In this document: positions 17,812 to 27,775 of the stretch, in pieces
Layout: each line of letters opens with the position of its first letter
Numbering within the stretch: position 1 is the first letter of the stretch
Program-made: the position numbers and the translations under genes
The notes under the pieces: model-generated
The model's database searches: none
What the model was told of the DNA's origin: nothing
The model's input: the letters and a program-made list of their open reading frames with translations, nothing else
Origin: an uncultured Flavobacteriaceae bacterium
Lineage (GTDB): Bacteria > Bacteroidota > Bacteroidia > Flavobacteriales > Flavobacteriaceae
Assembly: GCA_905479095.1 (NCBI GenBank)
Contig: CAJQLD010000023.1
Span: 1-64,000, forward strand
Reading direction: 5' to 3'
Length of the DNA: 64,000 nt

Positions 17812-20800
17812 ATGCTCAATAAAAGCATTAAATTTTTAATAGAAAACAAACTCGTAGCCGTTTTAATGTTGCTCCTTTTTATAGGATGGGGAACTGTTCA
17901 TTCGCCTTTTAATTGGAATCTAGAGTTTTTACCGAGAAATCCCGTGGCTGTGGATGCCATTCCAGACATTGGCGAAAATCAACAAATAGTTTTCACCAAA
18001 TGGGACGGCCGTTCGCCTCAGGACATTGAGGATCAGATTACCTATCCCCTAACCACTTCCCTACTGGGAATTCCAGGCGTAAAAACCATTCGTAGTTCTT
18101 CCATGTTTGGCTTTTCTAGCATCTATGTCATTTTTGAAGAAGATATAGAATTTTATTGGAGTCGCAGTCGCATTCTCGAAAAACTCAACGCATTGCCAAG
18201 CGGATTGCTTCCGAAGGACGTGAATCCCACTTTGGGACCTGATGCTACAGGCTTAGGTCAAATTTTCTGGTACACCCTCGAAGGTCGCGACGAAAACGGA
18301 AACGTCACAGGTGGATGGGATTTACAGGAACTCCGAAGCATTCAAGACTACTATGTAAAATATGCGCTATCCTCTGCAAGTGGGGTTTCTGAAGTGGCTT
18401 CGATTGGAGGCTATGTTCAAGAATATCAAGTCGATGTCAATCCAGAGTTAATGCGGCAATATAAAATCGGGTTGCATCATGTGGTTAAAGCGATTAAAGA
18501 AAGTAATGCAGACATCGGGGCTCAGACCCTAGAAATTAATAAAGTTGAATATTTAGTGCGTGGATTGGGCTATGTGAAATCTATTGAAGATATCGAAAAT
18601 GCAGTCGTGACTTCAGAAGATTTTACGGCTATAAAAATTAAAGACATTGCCAACGTTTCCCTAGGTCCAGCCGCACGACGCGGGATTTTGGACAAAGAAG
18701 GTGCCGAAGTGGTTGGGGCGGTTGTCGTGGCACGCTATGGAGCCAATCCGATGGAAGTAATCAATAACGTAAAAGAAAAAATAAACGAGTTAAGCACTGG
18801 ATTGCCCTCCAAAGTCTTAGCCGATGGGAGAACCTCACAAGTAACGATTGTTCCTTTTTATGACCGAACCGAATTAATTCAAGAAACCTTAGGCACTCTG
18901 AATGATGCCTTATTATTAGAAATCTTAATTACCATTTTGGTCATCATTATGATGGTTTTTAATCTGCGTGTTTCGGTCCTAATTTCTGGTTTATTGCCAG
19001 TGGCCATATTAATAGTATTCATCGCCATGAAACTCTTTGGCGTAGATGCGAACATTGTAGCCCTTTCGGGAATCGCGATCGCAATTGGCACCATGGTGGA
19101 TGTGGGAGTGATTCTCACAGAAAATATCATTCGGCATTTGGATGAGCGTGAAAAGTTGGAAGTAAAAAGTAAAAAATTAAGCATAGATCAAGTGGTATAT
19201 AATGCGACCACAGAAGTGTCTGGTGCTATTGTGACGGCGGTCATGACAACGATCATTAGTTTCATTCCGGTATTTACCATGATGGGTGCGGAAGGAAAAC
19301 TATTCAGACCCTTAGCCTTTACAAAAACCTTTGCCCTGACCGCTTCTATTATCGTGGCTTTGTTTTTAATTCCGCCATTTGCCGCATATTTATTTAGAAA
19401 GAAAAGTATTAAAAACGGTACGAGCCGTGTCATTAATTTCGTATTAATTTTACTGGGAATAACCGCCATTATTTATGGATATTGGTTGGGGTTAATTTTG
19501 ATCGCTTTTGGATTGACATCATTCCTTAAAGCAAAAGACATTCATTTCTCTCTATATAATTTTCAATTTTCTTTGACCCCAAATGTCATGAATGTCGGTA
19601 TTTCTGCCCTCGCAATCACATTCCTATTGGCAACCTATTGGCGCCCTTTAGGCGTGGATCAAAGCCTCTTTTGGAATCTGATTTTTGTAAGTATTATCAG
19701 TTTTGGATTGTTGGCTGTATTTACGGTATTTAAAAGATATTATACCCGAATTTTAGGCTGGTGTTTAGAAAACAAGGTCTTGTTTTTATCCGTTCCAACC
19801 TTGATTGTCATCGCAGGATTTAACATCATGAAAAATACAGGAAAAGAATTTATGCCCTCCTTAAATGAAGGTTCTTTTCTGTTGATGCCAACCTCAATGC
19901 CGCACTCGGGCGTGGAAGAAAACAAACGGGTTTTACAGCAATTGGACATGGCAGTTGCCAGCATTCCAGAAATTAAAACGGTGGTTGGAAAATCAGGTCG
20001 CACCGAATCAGCTTTAGATCCAGCGCCTTTGTCAATGTATGAGAATATCATTCAATACAAATCAGAATTCATGCTGAATGAAAACGGCAATCGCCAGCGT
20101 TATAAAGTGAACACTGCTGGTTTGTTTGAATTGAAAGATGGGCGTTTTTCTGCAAATCCCAACAATTCAGAAAATGTCACATTAAGCACAGTAGAAAGGT
20201 CTCAATTAATAAAAGATGATGACGGAGAGTTTTACCGTAATTGGCGTCCAGAAATTAAAACCCCCGATGATATTTGGAATGAAATCGTACGTGTTACCAA
20301 ATTACCAGGCGTCACATCTGCTCCAAAACTTCAGCCGATTGAAACCCGATTGGTCATGCTTCAAACTGGGATGCGTGCGCCAATGGGCATCAAGGTAAAA
20401 GGACAGGACTTAAAAGAAATCGAAGCCTTTGGATTGCAATTAGAAACCCTATTAAAACAAGCCGAAGGCGTGAAACAGCAGGCAGTCTATGCCGACCGAA
20501 TTGTCGGGAAACCCTACCTACTTATCGATATTGATAGAGAAAAAATTGCTCGCTATGGCATTAGCATTCAAGCGGTTCAGAATGTGCTTAAAGTAGCTGT
20601 AGGTGGGATGGGAATCACGCAAACCATTGAAGGTCGAGAACGCTATGGCATTCGGGTGCGTTACCCAAGAGAATTACGCGCAAACCCCAATGATTTGAAG
20701 CAGATATACATTCCTGTGGAAAAAGGAAGTCCAGTGCCTTTAAGCGAATTGGCAAGCATTCGTTACGAACAAGGGCCACAAGTCATCAAAAGTGAAGACA

Positions 20801-21582
20801 CCTTTTTAGTTGGTTATGTTTTGTTTGATAAGTTGGATGGTTTTGCAGAAGTAAGCGTCGTTGAAAATGCACAAGCATTGATTCAATCCAAAATAGATTC
20901 AGGAGCGCTCATCGTTCCAAAAGGGATTAATTACCAATTTACAGGAACTTATGAAAATCAATTGCGTGCAGAAAAAACCTTATCGGTGGTGGTACCGCTT
21001 GCGTTACTCATTATCTTTTTAATTCTATACTTTCAGTTTCGCTCTGTAGCGACTTCACTCATGGTTTTTACGGGTATTGCGGTGGCATTTGCAGGTGGTT
21101 TTATTATGATTTGGCTCTATGGTCAAGATTGGTTTTTAAATGTTGATGTGTTTGGTGAAAATCTTCGCGATTTATTCCAGATGCATCCCATCAATCTGAG
21201 TGTGGCGGTTTGGGTTGGATTTATTGCACTTTTCGGAATTGCCACCGACGATGGTGTGGTCATGGCGACCTATTTAAAACAAACCTTTGAACGAAATACC
21301 CCTGAAAACAAAAAGGAAATTAGAGCCGCTATTGTCGAAGCAGGAGAAAAACGAATCAGACCTTGCCTAATGACCACGGCAACTACGATTTTGGCATTGT
21401 TGCCGATTTTAACATCCACCGGTCGCGGAAGTGATATTATGATTCCGATGGCGATTCCGAGTTTTGGAGGTATGCTCATTGCGTTAATCAGCTTGTTTGT
21501 GGTTCCAGTGTTGTATAGTTGGAAGCAGGAGTTTTCAGCAGAAAAAAGAGAAAATAAAATAGACAAAATAAACGTACAATGA
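17812..21582 (+). CDS. cusA: CusA/CzcA-type heavy-metal RND efflux pump
   Basis: The inner-membrane pump of a tripartite heavy-metal exporter, driven by proton import. It has 1256 residues, about 200 more than E. coli CusA. The N-terminus (PDIGENQQIVFTKWDGRSPQDIE, GIPGVKTIRSSSMFG), the IAIAIGTMVDVGVILTENIIRHLDE proton-relay segment and the second half (EFMPSLNEGSFLLMPTSMP, IALFGIATDDGVVMATYL) identify the family. The extra length is mostly a hydrophobic insert near residues 530-640, between the two halves. The Met in FLLMPTS and the Mets in TGMRAPMG suit Cu(I)/Ag(I). The end overlaps the TolC-like gene by 4 bp. Confidence 0.93.
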   Translation: MLNKSIKFLIENKLVAVLMLLLFIGWGTVHSPFNWNLEFLPRNPVAVDAIPDIGENQQIVFTKWDGRSPQDIEDQITYPLTTSLLGIPGVKTIRSSSMFGFSSIYVIFEEDIEFYWSRSRILEKLNALPSGLLPKDVNPTLGPDATGLGQIFWYTLEGRDENGNVTGGWDLQELRSIQDYYVKYALSSASGVSEVASIGGYVQEYQVDVNPELMRQYKIGLHHVVKAIKESNADIGAQTLEINKVEYLVRGLGYVKSIEDIENAVVTSEDFTAIKIKDIANVSLGPAARRGILDKEGAEVVGAVVVARYGANPMEVINNVKEKINELSTGLPSKVLADGRTSQVTIVPFYDRTELIQETLGTLNDALLLEILITILVIIMMVFNLRVSVLISGLLPVAILIVFIAMKLFGVDANIVALSGIAIAIGTMVDVGVILTENIIRHLDEREKLEVKSKKLSIDQVVYNATTEVSGAIVTAVMTTIISFIPVFTMMGAEGKLFRPLAFTKTFALTASIIVALFLIPPFAAYLFRKKSIKNGTSRVINFVLILLGITAIIYGYWLGLILIAFGLTSFLKAKDIHFSLYNFQFSLTPNVMNVGISALAITFLLATYWRPLGVDQSLFWNLIFVSIISFGLLAVFTVFKRYYTRILGWCLENKVLFLSVPTLIVIAGFNIMKNTGKEFMPSLNEGSFLLMPTSMPHSGVEENKRVLQQLDMAVASIPEIKTVVGKSGRTESALDPAPLSMYENIIQYKSEFMLNENGNRQRYKVNTAGLFELKDGRFSANPNNSENVTLSTVERSQLIKDDDGEFYRNWRPEIKTPDDIWNEIVRVTKLPGVTSAPKLQPIETRLVMLQTGMRAPMGIKVKGQDLKEIEAFGLQLETLLKQAEGVKQQAVYADRIVGKPYLLIDIDREKIARYGISIQAVQNVLKVAVGGMGITQTIEGRERYGIRVRYPRELRANPNDLKQIYIPVEKGSPVPLSELASIRYEQGPQVIKSEDTFLVGYVLFDKLDGFAEVSVVENAQALIQSKIDSGALIVPKGINYQFTGTYENQLRAEKTLSVVVPLALLIIFLILYFQFRSVATSLMVFTGIAVAFAGGFIMIWLYGQDWFLNVDVFGENLRDLFQMHPINLSVAVWVGFIALFGIATDDGVVMATYLKQTFERNTPENKKEIRAAIVEAGEKRIRPCLMTTATTILALLPILTSTGRGSDIMIPMAIPSFGGMLIALISLFVVPVLYSWKQEFSAEKRENKIDKINVQ

Positions 21583-22820
21583 AAAATTACAATAAACAAT
21601 TCATCATAAAAACAGTCATTGTTCTTTGTTCTCTATTCTTTGTTCTTTCAGCGAAAAGTCAAGAGTTAGAAACACTTATTGATGTAGCATTGAATAACAA
21701 TCCAGAAATTCAAAAATTCAAATTACAATATAGCATTGTTTCTGAAAAAGTGAACGAGGCAAACACCTTACCGAATACTCAAATTGGAGTGGGTTATTTT
21801 GTGAGTGAACCTGAAACTCGAACGGGAGCGCAACGCTTCAAAGTATCTGCCAAGCAAATGCTGCCTTCGTTTGGAACCATTACCGCCAGAGAAAACTATG
21901 CAACGTCTTTGGCAGATGCCGTGTATGTAGATGTAGCCATTGCTAAAAGAAAATTGGTTGCATCTATTTCGCAGTCTTATTATAAGCTCTATGCGTTGAA
22001 AGCGAAACAAACGATTTTAGTCGAAAATATGTCATTACTTAAAACCTATGAAACCCTAGCATTAACTTCTGTGGAAGTTGGAAAAGCTTCGGTGGTAGAT
22101 GTGTTGCGATTGCAAATGCGAAAAAATGAATTGAAGCAACTCAATCAGGTTTTAGAACACGACTTTTTGGCGGAACAAACCAACTTCAATAAACACCTCA
22201 ATCGGGACAAAGACATCGCAGTCAAAGTAATTAATTATTTAAAAATCCCAGAACATACTATTGATATGCATGCCGATAAATTGACCCTACATCCTGAGTT
22301 ATTAAAGTATGATAAACTTTACGAATCCGTTGAAAAATCAGAATTATTAAACCAAAAGAAAAGCAGTCCAATGTTTGGGTTTGGGTTGGATTATGTCAAT
22401 GTTGAAAAAAGGCCCGATGTGAATTTTAGCGATAATGGAAAAGATGTTTTGATGCCGATGGTGTCCCTTTCGATTCCAATTTTTAATTCTAAATACAAGT
22501 CTAGGACGAAACAAAATAAGCTTCAAAAACAAGAAATTACATTCAAAAAACAAGAACGCTTAAATGCCTTAGAAACCCTTTTGGATAACGCTTTAAAACA
22601 ACGTAATAGTGCACGAATAAGCTATGATACGCAAGTAAAAAACCTAAAGCAAGCCAAGTATGCTGAAGACATTTTAATCAAAAGCTATGAAACAGGAACA
22701 ATCGATTTTAACGATGTGCTTGACATTCAAGAATTGCAATTAAAGTTTCAAATGAATCAGGTGGAATCTATAAAAATGTATTACGTACAAACTGCGGTTA
22801 TTAATTATTTAACAAATTAA
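21579..22820 (+). CDS. TolC-family outer membrane efflux protein
   Basis: A 413-residue outer membrane channel with a signal peptide (about residues 1-28, ending SAKSQ). Its long amphipathic helices occur in two repeats (VALNNNPEIQKFKLQYSIVSEKVNEA early; YEKSYETGTIDFNDVLDIQELQLKFQ-like segment late), as in CusC/TolC. It should form the exit duct for the CusA and CusB proteins encoded on either side. ATGA overlap with cusA indicates coupled translation. It is somewhat shorter than E. coli CusC, as is common in Bacteroidota. Confidence 0.9.
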   Translation: MKNYNKQFIIKTVIVLCSLFFVLSAKSQELETLIDVALNNNPEIQKFKLQYSIVSEKVNEANTLPNTQIGVGYFVSEPETRTGAQRFKVSAKQMLPSFGTITARENYATSLADAVYVDVAIAKRKLVASISQSYYKLYALKAKQTILVENMSLLKTYETLALTSVEVGKASVVDVLRLQMRKNELKQLNQVLEHDFLAEQTNFNKHLNRDKDIAVKVINYLKIPEHTIDMHADKLTLHPELLKYDKLYESVEKSELLNQKKSSPMFGFGLDYVNVEKRPDVNFSDNGKDVLMPMVSLSIPIFNSKYKSRTKQNKLQKQEITFKKQERLNALETLLDNALKQRNSARISYDTQVKNLKQAKYAEDILIKSYETGTIDFNDVLDIQELQLKFQMNQVESIKMYYVQTAVINYLTN

Positions 22821-22824
22821 AGAC

Positions 22825-24597
22825 ATGAAAAAATATATAATTTACATCGGAATATTAGCTGTTGGATTGTTATTAGGATGGGTTCTTTCTGCAAATTTCT
22901 CCAACGAAGAAACAGCACACAATCACGCTGAAATGACTGAAACAGATCAAATGTGGACCTGCTCGATGCATCCACAAATCATACTTCCTGAAGCAGGCGA
23001 TTGCCCTATTTGCGGAATGGATTTAATTCCTGCCGAAACAACTGCAATGGGTTTAGCCGCAGATCAGTTTAAACTGACCGAAAACGCCATGGCATTGGCC
23101 AACATCCAAACGTCTGTGCTTGGTGAGGGTGTTATGAAAAACAGTGGAGTGAAGTTATCAGGAACCATTGTTGAAAATGAAGAAGCCAATGCCGTTCAAG
23201 TGAGTTATTTCTCTGGGAGGATAGAAAAACTGAATGTCAATTTTACGGGTGAAAAAATACGAAAAGGTCAATTGTTGGCAACGGTGTATTCTCCAGAATT
23301 GTATGCGGCTCAGCAAGAATTAATCACGGCAGTGTCTTTAAAAGAATCCCAGCCAGCATTGTATAACGCAGTGCGAAATAAACTAAAACTATGGAAACTT
23401 TCTGACGCTCAAATCAATCAAATTGAGACCACTAAAAAAGTCAAAGACAACGTGCCAATTTATGCGACATTCTCTGGAACGGTTTCTGAAAAATTAGTAG
23501 CACAAGGCGATTATATCAAACAAGGTCAAGCCTTATTAAAAATAGCCAACCTCAATACGGTTTGGGCAAATTTTGATGTATATGAAAATCAAATTGATCT
23601 ATTTGAAAAAGGACAAGAAATCTCAATAACGACGAATTCGAATCCAAATAAAACGTTCAAAGCGAAGGTTGATTTTATAGATCCTGTTTTAAATGCAAAC
23701 ACAAGAACCGTAAAATTAAGAGCCGTTTTAAACAACAAAAACCATGTGTTTAAACCGGGAATGTTCGTTGAAGGCATCATCAAAAGAACACAAGCTTCCG
23801 CAATTAAAACAATGTTGAAAATCCCAGCGTCTGCTGTGTTGTGGACAGGCGTTCGATCGGTGGTGTATTTAAAACCAAATAGCACCGAGCCCATTTTTGA
23901 AATGAAAGAAATTGTATTAGGAACTAAATTAGGCGATTATTATGAGGTTGTTGAGGGTCTAAACTCCGGAGATGAAATCGTGACAAACGGTGCTTTCACT
24001 GTTGATGCTGCGGCACAATTACAAGGCAAAAAGTCGATGATGAACAAAGCGGGTGGAAAAACAATGACAGGTCACGAAGGACATATGGGAATGATGGAGA
24101 CCATGACTGACATGGACAGCCCTACTCCTATTAATGAACGAATTAAAGCATCAAAAACGTTTCAAAATCAATTAAAAAAAGTGTTTGATAGCTATATTCT
24201 TTTAAAAGATGATTTAGTCAACGATGATTCGGAGGCAGTTATGAAAAACGCCAAAATGGTACTCGCTGATTTAACGGAGGTTGATACGAATCTATTAAAA
24301 AACGAAAATGCACTCACAAATTGGATGTCTTTGGGTAAAGAAATTAAAAATGCTGCTATTTCTATTTCAAATTCAAGAGACATTGCAGTGCAAAGAAGTC
24401 AGTTCAAACCGCTTTCCTCCTACTTAACAAGTGCGATTGAACGTTTTGGGGTAAATGAAAAAATATACCAACAATTTTGCCCTATGGCGGATAACAATAA
24501 GGGAGCGTATTGGCTGAGTAAAAAAGAAAAAGTAGTGAACCCTTATTTTGGACAAGCGATGCTGAAATGTGGCGAAGTAAAACAAGTCATAGAATAA
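22825..24597 (+). CDS. cusB: CusB-type periplasmic adaptor with metal-binding ends
   Basis: A 590-residue membrane-fusion protein. An N-terminal anchor (about 3-24) is followed by a heavy-metal-binding domain with C46SMHP and C60PICGMD. The adaptor core comes next, with its lipoyl halves (VQVSYFSGRIEKLNVNFTGE; TFSGTVSEKLVAQGDYIKQG) and beta-barrel/MP domains up to about 400. After a His/Met-rich linker (MTGHEGHMGMMETMTDMD, near 410-430) it ends in a DUF3347 domain (about 435-590, with FCPMADNNKGAYWLS). The methionines and cysteines point to Cu(I)/Ag(I) delivery to the pump. It starts 4 bp after the TolC-like gene. Confidence 0.92.
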   Translation: MKKYIIYIGILAVGLLLGWVLSANFSNEETAHNHAEMTETDQMWTCSMHPQIILPEAGDCPICGMDLIPAETTAMGLAADQFKLTENAMALANIQTSVLGEGVMKNSGVKLSGTIVENEEANAVQVSYFSGRIEKLNVNFTGEKIRKGQLLATVYSPELYAAQQELITAVSLKESQPALYNAVRNKLKLWKLSDAQINQIETTKKVKDNVPIYATFSGTVSEKLVAQGDYIKQGQALLKIANLNTVWANFDVYENQIDLFEKGQEISITTNSNPNKTFKAKVDFIDPVLNANTRTVKLRAVLNNKNHVFKPGMFVEGIIKRTQASAIKTMLKIPASAVLWTGVRSVVYLKPNSTEPIFEMKEIVLGTKLGDYYEVVEGLNSGDEIVTNGAFTVDAAAQLQGKKSMMNKAGGKTMTGHEGHMGMMETMTDMDSPTPINERIKASKTFQNQLKKVFDSYILLKDDLVNDDSEAVMKNAKMVLADLTEVDTNLLKNENALTNWMSLGKEIKNAAISISNSRDIAVQRSQFKPLSSYLTSAIERFGVNEKIYQQFCPMADNNKGAYWLSKKEKVVNPYFGQAMLKCGEVKQVIE

Positions 24598-24633
24598 ATT
24601 GAAAACAATTAATAATAATTAAATTTAGACACC

Positions 24634-25044
24634 ATGAGAAAAGTAATTTTAAGTTTGACTGTGATTGCAGCAATCGGATTATTAAGCTGTAAAAAGGCTA
24701 TTAAAAAAGAAACAACTGCTACAAAAGTTGTAACTATTTCAAATCAATCACAAATGACAAACCTTAGTTTTGGAGTCATAGGAAACTGTGGGATGTGTAA
24801 AAAAACCATTGAAAAAGCGGCGAACAAAGTTGAAGGGGTCGCGAACGCAACCTGGGATGTAGACAAAAAGAAAATCGACGTTGCTTTTGATGCAACTAAG
24901 ACCAATGAGATGGAAATTCATAATGCCATTGCAGCGTCCGGCTATGACACCGACAAGGTTGCGAGCGATCTGAATGCATATATTAATTTACCAATGTGTT
25001 GTCAGTATGACCATGATATGACATTAAATAATTCAGAGGAATGA
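24634..25044 (+). CDS. Heavy-metal-associated (HMA) domain lipoprotein
   Basis: A 136-residue protein with a lipoprotein signal (LLSC, Cys19) and one HMA domain (about 43-112). The metal site is C52GMC55 in GNCGMCKKTIEKAANKV, and GYDT is at the distal end. Near the C-terminus is a second cluster, LPMCCQYDHDM. It probably acts as a periplasmic copper chaperone handing metal to CusB/CusA. It is the last gene of the copper operon, 36 bp after the adaptor. No intrinsic terminator is obvious in the 143 bp before the convergent glycosyltransferase gene. Confidence 0.88.
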   Translation: MRKVILSLTVIAAIGLLSCKKAIKKETTATKVVTISNQSQMTNLSFGVIGNCGMCKKTIEKAANKVEGVANATWDVDKKKIDVAFDATKTNEMEIHNAIAASGYDTDKVASDLNAYINLPMCCQYDHDMTLNNSEE

Positions 25045-25187
25045 TTTAATACTCAAGGGTTTTGTAGTATTTAAAGAAGTTATTCAATCGATACTTGATA
25101 CCTATTTGGTTTATGTATGATGAGATGTGGAGCGTTTAGACGTGTATTTTTTTTTCATTTAGAAATTCTAGCAAATTAGGCCTCAAC

Positions 25188-26624
25188 TTAAGGAATTACC
25201 TCCCCTTTAAATCCTGTTCGTGTCATTTCTCCCCAATCTTTTTTCTTCCTATTGAAGACAAAATTAAAATTGCCTTTTACGGAAGACCACATAACATAAG
25301 GATGAAAAACTAGAGGCTCAAGTAAAACAATAATGATAAGTTTAAATAGAACTCCTTTTTTTGAATATTGGTGATAAGTAAGTTCTTCACTAAGAATTGA
25401 TAATGCAGAAAACATGACAGCAAATGCATACACAGCTGTTGTTAATAATATAAAATAGTCCCAGTTTACTAAGTTAAAAACAATTAAAAAAATAAAATAA
25501 ACGATTGCTATAAACTCTACTATAGGGGCTAGCCATTCATAAAAAAACCAATACGGATAGCTGATGACTCCTAAAATTCCATAGGACGAATTAAAAAATA
25601 TATTTTTGTGAATTATTAAGGTCTCTATCAAACCTCGCGTCCATCTGTTTCGCTGGTTTCCTAAAATTTTATAATTTTCTGGGACTTCTGTCCAACAAAG
25701 AGGGTCTGGAATATAAACTACTTTATACTTTTCTCCTTTTTCATCCATGTACTTTCTAATTCTTGTCACCAGTTCTAAGTCTTCCCCTACAATTTTATTA
25801 TAGCCTCCAGCAGCAATCATTGTTTTTCTATCAAAGAGTCCCAAAGCTCCTGAAACAAGTAATAATCCATTTAATTTGCTCCATGCCATTCTCCCTAAAA
25901 GAAAAGACCTCATGTACTCTAATACTTGTGATTTAGCTAAAAACTTTTTTGGCAACTTAACCTCTACTAGTTTTCCGTCTTTTATAACACATGAATTGGC
26001 AACCCTAATAACGCCGCCAGCAGCAATTACCTTTTCTTCATTTTCATTCTCGAGAAATGGTTTGACCATTTTTAATAATGCATCTGGTTCAAGGATACAA
26101 TCTACATCGATACAGGCAACTAAATTGTTGTCACTTATGTTGAGTCCTAAATTTAAAGCATCTGCTTTGCCTCCATTTTCTTTATCGATAACTAAGAGTC
26201 TTTTAAAAGCAGGTATTGTGGATCGATAGACAGCTCTAACTTTTTTGGTAGGGAGTTTTTTATTAAATGAATAATTCACTTTTGTAAGTGCATATGCTTC
26301 AATTAATTTACCTAAAGAATCATCTGTACTTCCATCATTAATTAGAAGTACTTCATAATTTACATATTGGATGGAAAGTAATGATCTCACATTTTCTATA
26401 ATAGTCAGGGATTCATTATAGGCTGGTGCTATTATAGATATTGTGGGTGCAAATGGGGATGCTAAAATTTTAGTGTAGTTAACAAAACTATTTTTTTTTA
26501 AGTAGTGATTTGTTTCTATCGCAGAGATCACGGACAGTATAATATAGGATAGTGCTAAAATAGCTCCATATAGTAAAATACCATTGCTTAAAAAATTTAG
26601 GATTAGTTCGTTTTTAAAAAACAT
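25188..26624 (-). CDS. Processive family 2 glycosyltransferase
   Basis: A 478-residue membrane synthase like PgaC/IcaA and related enzymes. After one N-terminal membrane segment (about 13-35), the GT-A domain shows APAYNE (66-71), NDGSTD (96-101), KENGGKADALNLG (148-160), the metal motif D173-V-D175, the base motif GED (280-282) and QRNRW (324-328). The last two mark polymerising enzymes. Three to four membrane segments follow (about 340-450). It should make and extrude a polysaccharide from a nucleotide sugar, but the sugar cannot be told from sequence. It is the last gene of a six-gene minus-strand cluster, 9 bp after the HEAT-repeat gene. Confidence 0.9.
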   Translation of the reverse strand: MFFKNELILNFLSNGILLYGAILALSYIILSVISAIETNHYLKKNSFVNYTKILASPFAPTISIIAPAYNESLTIIENVRSLLSIQYVNYEVLLINDGSTDDSLGKLIEAYALTKVNYSFNKKLPTKKVRAVYRSTIPAFKRLLVIDKENGGKADALNLGLNISDNNLVACIDVDCILEPDALLKMVKPFLENENEEKVIAAGGVIRVANSCVIKDGKLVEVKLPKKFLAKSQVLEYMRSFLLGRMAWSKLNGLLLVSGALGLFDRKTMIAAGGYNKIVGEDLELVTRIRKYMDEKGEKYKVVYIPDPLCWTEVPENYKILGNQRNRWTRGLIETLIIHKNIFFNSSYGILGVISYPYWFFYEWLAPIVEFIAIVYFIFLIVFNLVNWDYFILLTTAVYAFAVMFSALSILSEELTYHQYSKKGVLFKLIIIVLLEPLVFHPYVMWSSVKGNFNFVFNRKKKDWGEMTRTGFKGEVIP

Positions 26625-26633
26625 ATTAGATAT

Positions 26634-27710
26634 TTATTTAGATTCTTCTAGGACATGTAATAAAAGAATTTGTTGTTTTGAGGTTAGGTTTGGTTTAATT
26701 TCTTCAAGTTTTTGTTTTCCTCCAATATCTTTAATCGATCTTAATACTTGAATATTTGTTTCGTAATCATAAATTTTTAATTGTTCCGCTAAAAAAGGAC
26801 TATTTTTGGTGTCGGCTATTTTCCCAAATAATTCTATTATTTTTAGTTTTACTGCTTTGGTGCTTTTAAAATAATTTCTTTTGAGGATGGTCAATGAATC
26901 GTTTATTTGGAGATCTCCTAAGACTACTATTGTTTCAATTTTTATTTTTTCATTTCTATGATTTAGAAGCTGTAATAAGTTGTCTTTCAGGGAAATTAAA
27001 TTAAAAACTCTGATAATTTTAAGCACAAATAAGATCACTGAATCGTTTTCAGACCTAAGAAGTATTTCGAGTGGTGGCATCTGATTTCCATTAAAATGTT
27101 GAATTGTTTCTAACAAAAGAAGTTGTTGCCACTCTGATAAATGGTAAGTAAGGGTATTCAGAAAGTTCAGTGCTTTAAACCCTTCAATTTTCACCAAAGC
27201 TAATTGTGCTTCTCTTCTTAAAATTTTATTAGGATGTAAAGTAAGTAAGGCAATTTCATTTGTAACATTTTTTATTTTCATATCCGAAAGCTCTCTAATA
27301 CCTGTAATTTGGACATTCCATTTTGAGCTTTTCATTTTTTTTATGGAATCGTTCACCAACTCAAGTTCCACATAGAGCATTTTAAGTTTATCTGCTATAT
27401 CTCCTGTCATATCTTCATGGATTTTAAAGAGTGTCTTAAGCAGAATAGATTTGTCAAATTTATTTTTAGTAAAGGATTCAAATTTTTTCATGCTAATTAA
27501 TTCTTCATCTTCGTTGGAAAACAAAAAATCAGAAAAAAGAGCTTGAAATTTTTGAACTAACTCATTTTCTTTCAGTTGATTTCTCTCTCTTCTGTATCGA
27601 ACTCTAAATGCAGCTATAAAAACTAATATTGAGATGGTTATAAATACAATTATAATTGTACTTATTATCGTTAAAAAACTTGTCGGACCAATTAGTATAA
27701 GTTGATTCAT
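26634..27710 (-). CDS. Membrane-anchored HEAT-repeat protein
   Basis: A 358-residue protein with one N-terminal membrane segment (about 10-34), a basic linker, then alpha-helical repeats over about 110-358. Recurrent units such as LLTLHPNKILRREAQLALVKI, LNHRNEKIKIETIVVLGDL and LLRSENDSVILFVLKII have the HEAT pattern. It is likely a cytosolic or periplasmic scaffold anchored beside the glycosyltransferase encoded 9 bp downstream. No catalytic motif is visible. HEAT-repeat partners of GT2 synthases are seen in some exopolysaccharide loci, so a regulatory or docking role is my inference. Confidence 0.78.
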   Translation of the reverse strand: MNQLILIGPTSFLTIISTIIIVFITISILVFIAAFRVRYRRERNQLKENELVQKFQALFSDFLFSNEDEELISMKKFESFTKNKFDKSILLKTLFKIHEDMTGDIADKLKMLYVELELVNDSIKKMKSSKWNVQITGIRELSDMKIKNVTNEIALLTLHPNKILRREAQLALVKIEGFKALNFLNTLTYHLSEWQQLLLLETIQHFNGNQMPPLEILLRSENDSVILFVLKIIRVFNLISLKDNLLQLLNHRNEKIKIETIVVLGDLQINDSLTILKRNYFKSTKAVKLKIIELFGKIADTKNSPFLAEQLKIYDYETNIQVLRSIKDIGGKQKLEEIKPNLTSKQQILLLHVLEESK

Positions 27711-27775
27711 AGTATTATATATAATTTACATATTCCAACCTGAAATAAGCGATAGAAATTGGTTTTTAATGTGAC

